From: Pseudomonadota bacterium
Lineage (GTDB): Bacteria; Pseudomonadota; Alphaproteobacteria; Rhizobiales; Xanthobacteraceae
Length of the DNA stretch: 25,504 nucleotides
Direction: 5' to 3'
Assembly (NCBI GenBank): GCA_021823875.1
Contig: JAKAMD010000005.1
Span: forward strand, 1 to 25,504
In this document: positions 22,415 through 25,504 of the stretch, in pieces
Layout of the letters: each line of letters starts with the position of its first letter
How positions within the stretch are numbered: position 1 is the stretch's first letter
The notes under the pieces: generated by a model
Told to the model about the DNA's origin: nothing
Databases searched by the model: none
Seen by the model: only the letters and a program-made list of their open reading frames with translations
Program-made: the position numbers and the translations under genes

Positions 22415-23053
22415 CTATTCGGGATCGACCGCAAAGCGCACATTGTCCGCCAGCCATGTGCGCAAGGCGGCGTGGCCGCGGCCACGCAAGTGGCCGGCAT
22501 AGCCGTAATGTCGCGCCAACCGGTCGAGTGCGAGTTGCAGCACCACCTTGGCCGAACGCTGCGGCCAGGTGCGCTCGCGTTCGACGTCTTCCAGGCCTTT
22601 GAGGAAGCAGCACACGTCGAGCAGGATTCCAGAGAATTCCGGGCCAACCGCATCGAGCGCCTGACGCACGCTCTGACGCGCGGCCACCATGACTTCGGTC
22701 GCAACCGCCGCATTCTCCCTGGAACCGCGCCGGCCGGTCGCGATCGGGCTGGCCCAATTGGACGTGGTGCGCGGCATCAGATTGGCGCGGGTAAAATCGG
22801 CGCGCAGCCGCTCGCCCGCCTGCAACTGTTGCGGTTCGATCAAAGCGCGACCGTCACGCCCGCGCCGGCGTGCGAGCCAGGCCAGCGGACTTTCCGCCTC
22901 GTCAACGGTCACGGTGTCTCGGCCGAATTCGCTCGTGATCTGCCGTTGTGCCAGGGCGAGATGGTCTGCGCGAAAGGAATTGATCTCAGGCTTGAGTGCT
23001 TCGCCCGAACCGGCCTGCGGTGCCGGCACTCTTGTGCGCCTGGCACTATTCAT
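22415..23053 (-). CDS. DUF6456 domain protein
   Basis: A 212-residue cytoplasmic protein. Conserved blocks of the DUF6456 family are visible: TVDEAESPLAWLARRRGRDG, ERLRADFTRANLMPRTTSNW, RQALDAVGPEFSGILLDVCC, then FLKGLEDVERERTWPQRSAK and VVLQLALDRLARHYG. The helical C-terminal half could bind DNA, but this is not established for the family. I chose the ATG at 23053; the upstream in-frame extension of 27 residues lies in a region with an inverted repeat that looks regulatory. The gene stands alone, convergent with sufE and followed upstream by MucR on the same strand about 200 bases away. Confidence 0.8.
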   Translation of the reverse strand: MNSARRTRVPAPQAGSGEALKPEINSFRADHLALAQRQITSEFGRDTVTVDEAESPLAWLARRRGRDGRALIEPQQLQAGERLRADFTRANLMPRTTSNWASPIATGRRGSRENAAVATEVMVAARQSVRQALDAVGPEFSGILLDVCCFLKGLEDVERERTWPQRSAKVVLQLALDRLARHYGYAGHLRGRGHAALRTWLADNVRFAVDPE

Positions 23054-23123
23054 GGGCTCCCCCCACAAGCCGGGGAGCAGTAGGAGCGATCGATCGTTTC
23101 GAGACTGGGCAAGGGCGGCCTCC

Positions 23124-23143
23124 GTTAGGATCATTAACCTAAC
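23124..23143 (-). promoter_or_regulatory. operator-like dyad upstream of the DUF6456 gene
   Basis: GTTAGG (23124-23129), eight bases including ATTAA, then CCTAAC (23138-23143): a perfect 6-bp inverted repeat with one helical-turn-scale spacing. It lies 71-90 bases before the DUF6456 ATG in an otherwise A+T-rich promoter-like stretch. It fits a dimeric repressor or activator site. The binding protein is unknown. Confidence 0.4.
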
Positions 23144-23206
23144 AGGATTATTGGCCTATCAGCAAGAGGAAATATGAAAATTATCATACCGGCACGAGCA
23201 CCCGCT

Positions 23207-23228
23207 CCCCCGCGTGCACGCGCGGGGG
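23207..23228 (-). terminator. G+C-rich hairpin downstream of mucR
   Basis: A perfect 8-bp stem (CCCCCGCG, loop TGCACG, CGCGGGGG) lies 29-50 bases past the mucR stop. It is strong enough to act in transcript 3'-end formation. The T tract of a classical intrinsic terminator is missing on the mucR-coding strand, so it may rather protect the 3' end or work with Rho. Confidence 0.4.
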
Positions 23229-23256
23229 GCAGGTCGGACCCGCAAATGAAGGAGCC

Positions 23257-23676
23257 TTATTTCGAACGCCGGCGGCGTTGCTGGCCAAGCCCCATCTCCT
23301 TGGCCAATTGCGAGCGGGCGGCAGCGTAATTCGGCGCCACCATGGGATAATCGACCGGCAGGTTCCATTTCTCCCGATATTGCTCGGGAGTCATGTTGTA
23401 TTGCGTGCGCAAATGGCGCTTGAGCGATTTGAATTTTTTGCCGTCTTCCAGGCACACGATGTATTCGGGCGTAACCGACTTTTTTACCGAGATCGCTGGC
23501 TTGAGCGCTTCGACCGGTGCTTCCGCCGAGCCGCCGGAAACACGGGTGAGCGCGGCATGAACCTGGTTGATCAGGCCGGGAATATCGCCCGCCGGCACGG
23601 TGTTGTGGCTCAAATAGGCGGAAACGATCTCCGCCGTCAGTTCAATGTAACTACCGTTGCCCGTCCCATTGCTCAT
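23257..23676 (-). CDS. mucR: Ros/MucR family transcriptional regulator
   Basis: A 139-residue regulator of normal MucR length. The N-terminal oligomerisation part (1-60, ELTAEIVSAYLSHNTVPAGD) precedes the prokaryotic zinc-finger region. That region reads YIVCLEDGKKFKSLKRHLR, NMTPEQYREKWNLP and DYPMVAPNYAAARSQLAKEM. MucR/Ros proteins bind A+T-rich promoter sites, act like H-NS-type silencers and control exopolysaccharide, motility, cell-cycle and symbiosis or virulence genes. The zinc-ligand set is reduced: Cys75 and His88 are present, Asp78 takes the second cysteine's place, and Gln92/Tyr93 stand where a histidine often occurs. Similar variants in other MucR proteins still bind DNA. The gene is monocistronic; autorepression is usual for the family. 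Confidence 0.95.
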   Translation of the reverse strand: MSNGTGNGSYIELTAEIVSAYLSHNTVPAGDIPGLINQVHAALTRVSGGSAEAPVEALKPAISVKKSVTPEYIVCLEDGKKFKSLKRHLRTQYNMTPEQYREKWNLPVDYPMVAPNYAAARSQLAKEMGLGQQRRRRSK

Positions 23677-24031
23677 CGCCGTCTTCCTGCCCTAGCCCGG
23701 TCCCCACAGCCGGCATATTTACGAAAATAATTGCCCTCGTCTTTGTTATGCGCGCTTCAACTGATGCTGACTGTCCGGCTGACGTTTAATAGCTTGAAAT
23801 ATACTAGCGTAATTCTGTTACGGCAAGAAAAAGATGCCTCCCGCAAGAACAACACTTAGAATTTCACTACTCGATTGAAGGAATACCTGACGGCCGTCTT
23901 GGCCGGTGACGGGCGGATCTCCGCCCTCGGCCGTCCCTGTCAAACCTGCCTCCGGCGCACCGGGAAACGCCATGCCGCGACTCAGGTGGCGCTCGAATAA
24001 TGCGAGCGTCGCACTATGTCCTCGGCTTCGA
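23677..24031. other. 355-bp intergenic region upstream of mucR
   Basis: No gene seen. The part nearest mucR (about 23710-23880) is A+T-rich for this genome and contains several T-A steps, as expected for MucR autoregulatory sites. The far part holds the compound hairpin at 23889-23935. Specific promoter hexamers could not be fixed with confidence. Confidence 0.45.
23889..23935 (-). terminator. nested hairpin between the 25-kb membrane gene and mucR
   Basis: Outer arms GACGGCCG (23889-23896) and CGGCCGTC (23928-23935) enclose a second perfect stem GGGCGGA / TCCGCCC (23911-23917, 23920-23926) with a two-base loop. It lies about 100 bases beyond the stop of the upstream membrane-protein gene, where its terminator would be. 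A T tract is lacking, so a regulatory or dispersed-repeat identity is also possible. Confidence 0.4.
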
Positions 24032-25156
24032 TCAGGTCCCGCCGTTCTGTTCCAAATAATTGCGCAGGTCGTTGATCGAGGTGAATCGCAGAGTGCCCTG
24101 CGGCAGCTCCGCTTCTATCGAGCCGTCGACGTAAAGTGTGTAGCCCATGCCATCGACGACACCGGACTTCAGGATAGGCACGTTGTGCGGCTTGCCGCCC
24201 TCGTCATGCTGCTCCGGTTCCGCTGGCTTGGCCGAAGCCGGTTCAACAGCGGGCGATGGTTCGGCCTTCCGGGCGAATTCCGATTCCGCTTTCAATTCCG
24301 CCATAGGCCCGGCCCTGGGTTCAGGTTCAGGCTGGAGTACAGGCTCGGGCGCAGCTTCAGCTTCGATCTTGGGTTCGACTTCAGCGCGGCCTGCCGATTC
24401 TGCGCTTTTGGGCTGTGCACTCTTGAGCTCGGCACTCTTAGGCTCCACAGCCTCGGGCCCGGCAGTTCGTCGCAGCGTATCGAAATGCATTGCCTGAGCG
24501 CCGGGCGGCAAGGCCGATGGTTCTTCCGCCACAGTTGGTCGTGGCTCTTCTGATCGCGGTCGCCTCGGTATCGGCGGCAAGCGCCAGCCATGATCCACTT
24601 CAGGTTCCGCTTGACGCTCGCCGACTGCGCCCAAGCCGAACGGCAGGGCGTGCCGCGCGGCCTCTTCTTTTTCTGCCGGCGCAGGCGGTGCGGCCGGTTG
24701 GAATGGTGAGAGCGAAATCTGCTCGTGTACCTCTACCGGCGCCACGTCCGGGTTTGGGAGCGTCGGAACAGCAGCAAATTGATCTGCTGCCGGCTTTTCC
24801 TCGACTGCCGGCATGGCGAGGGGTGACGCGGCCGGCTGCGGCGGGCGCGGGGTGCCCGATTTCGGCCGAGTTGGGAACGGGACGCGGCCGGCAGCCTGGG
24901 GGCCCCCCCGGCCTTCCAACATTTCCGCCGGGCGGCTGGGCCGATCCGGCATCTGCGCGCCCAAAGCCTCCGCGATCCGCTTCAACTGCGACACCACGCC
25001 GGCCAGGCCGATCACGATTAGCCCGCCGACGGCCGCAGACGTGCCCGCCACAATGAGCGAGTTTCCGAAGCTCAGCTCGATCGAGGAGCCAAATCCGATC
25101 GTGATGGCGCCCAACGCAAAGGCGAGACCGCCAATTATGTATAACAGCACCGACAT
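24032..25156 (-). CDS. two-TM membrane protein with low-complexity linker and conserved C-terminal segment
   Basis: A 374-residue protein. Two N-terminal membrane helices (about 3-25 and 29-53) are followed by a short charged helix. A long proline/alanine/glutamate-rich region (about 70-315) contains runs such as AELKSAQPKSAESA and EPEPVL-like repeats. The final ~50 residues are ordered-looking: VPILKSGVVDGMGYTLYVDG, then EAELPQGTLRFTSINDLRNY. I do not recognise a named family. The tail probably folds as a small cytoplasmic beta domain. I preferred the ATG at 25156 because the GGGAGG ribosome site lies 12 bases before it. The ATG at 25168, which adds four residues, directly abuts that site. 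Confidence 0.72.
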   Translation of the reverse strand: MSVLLYIIGGLAFALGAITIGFGSSIELSFGNSLIVAGTSAAVGGLIVIGLAGVVSQLKRIAEALGAQMPDRPSRPAEMLEGRGGPQAAGRVPFPTRPKSGTPRPPQPAASPLAMPAVEEKPAADQFAAVPTLPNPDVAPVEVHEQISLSPFQPAAPPAPAEKEEAARHALPFGLGAVGERQAEPEVDHGWRLPPIPRRPRSEEPRPTVAEEPSALPPGAQAMHFDTLRRTAGPEAVEPKSAELKSAQPKSAESAGRAEVEPKIEAEAAPEPVLQPEPEPRAGPMAELKAESEFARKAEPSPAVEPASAKPAEPEQHDEGGKPHNVPILKSGVVDGMGYTLYVDGSIEAELPQGTLRFTSINDLRNYLEQNGGT

Positions 25157-25504
25157 GGAATTCGCCATCCTCCCTGTTTGGCCAGAATTTACCGTACGGT
25201 TAACGTCTGGTACGGGAGTACCGACTAAGCATTTCTACCAACGGGAGATTCTCATCTTTTTGACCACCGACAGCAACCCCGTAAGGTTAAGATACCGGCC
25301 AAGGCCCTCAAACATGATTAACGTGGCCTCGCACCGGGATTCGCCGCTCTGACCGGTCTTCGCGGTTTGAGATCGGTGGTGCAGCCTACTTTCCGTGCCT
25401 GTCAAGCCGTTGCCCCGACCGGCGCCAGCGCCTAATTACTCAGCTCACGGAACTCGCCGGGGACGTGTCGGTTCAGAGTCAGGGACCGACTTATTCAACA
25501 ATCA
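25157..25504. other. 348-bp region upstream of the two-TM membrane-protein gene, no gene seen
   Basis: Apart from the ribosome site (about 25169-25174) no feature could be assigned. A CGTACGGTTAACG stretch at about 25192-25204 and other TTAA-containing segments could belong to the promoter. No frame with protein-like character on either strand reaches the window end. Confidence 0.4.

Noticed and set aside
1..25504. tRNA or rRNA genes as integration site for the accessory stretch
   Set aside because: No cloverleaf-like or rRNA sequence was recognised near 5.4-10.2 kb or elsewhere; a tRNA scan would settle it.

Overview
The window is G+C-rich and reads as an alphaproteobacterial chromosome of the order Hyphomicrobiales (Rhizobiales), close to the Bradyrhizobiaceae/Xanthobacteraceae. 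The marker families are a Ros/MucR regulator and DUF5330, DUF6456, DUF2336, DUF1491 and DUF2778 proteins. The class 1 penicillin-binding protein also has a long N-terminus of the type I associate with this group. Most of the window is ordinary core genome with one accessory stretch, about 5.4-10.2 kb. No rRNA, tRNA or CRISPR array was seen.

Layout. 1-3.9 kb (minus): DHA2-type MFS exporter, HlyD/MacA-like adaptor, then an FtsX/MacB-like ABC permease cut by the window edge; a drug or lipid export cluster. 4.0-4.8 kb (plus): exported VanX-type D-Ala-D-Ala dipeptidase. 4.8-5.6 kb (minus): helix-turn-helix protein with a palindromic repeat inside its reading frame. 5.9-7.75 kb (minus): compact three-gene cassette of a 68-residue CxxC peptide, a DUF692/MNIO-family oxidase and a 250-residue partner protein. 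This is the layout of a ribosomally made, post-translationally modified peptide (RiPP-like) system. It is bracketed by two diverged copies of a ~245 bp direct repeat that carries the 5' end and upstream DNA of the helix-turn-helix gene. 8.4-9.7 kb (minus): A+T-richer acyltransferase-3 membrane protein, bracketed by a ~48 bp repeat derived from the 3' end of the next gene. 10.2-10.7 kb (minus): UPF0260 cysteine-rich protein.

11.1-14.55 kb (plus): bifunctional penicillin-binding protein followed by separate DUF1214 and DUF1254 proteins. 14.55-15.54 kb (minus): small protein and lipoprotein. 15.7-16.7 kb (plus): DUF2336 protein. 16.7-17.8 kb (minus): DUF2778 (Tlde1-like) L,D-transpeptidase-fold protein. 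18.0-20.9 kb (minus): PAS sensor histidine kinase, peptidoglycan-binding membrane protein and DUF1491 protein in one transcription unit. 21.4-22.4 kb (plus): DUF5330 protein and SufE. 22.4-23.05 kb (minus): DUF6456 protein. 23.3-23.7 kb (minus): MucR. 24.0-25.2 kb (minus): membrane-anchored low-complexity protein.

How the genes fit together: much of the core part serves the envelope (PBP, L,D-transpeptidase-like protein, PG-binding protein, D-Ala-D-Ala dipeptidase, lipoprotein). The histidine kinase and MucR add signalling and global regulation. The most promising candidate for a little-described system is the MNIO cassette at 5905-7754, with its flanking duplications and an inverted repeat just upstream of the peptide gene.
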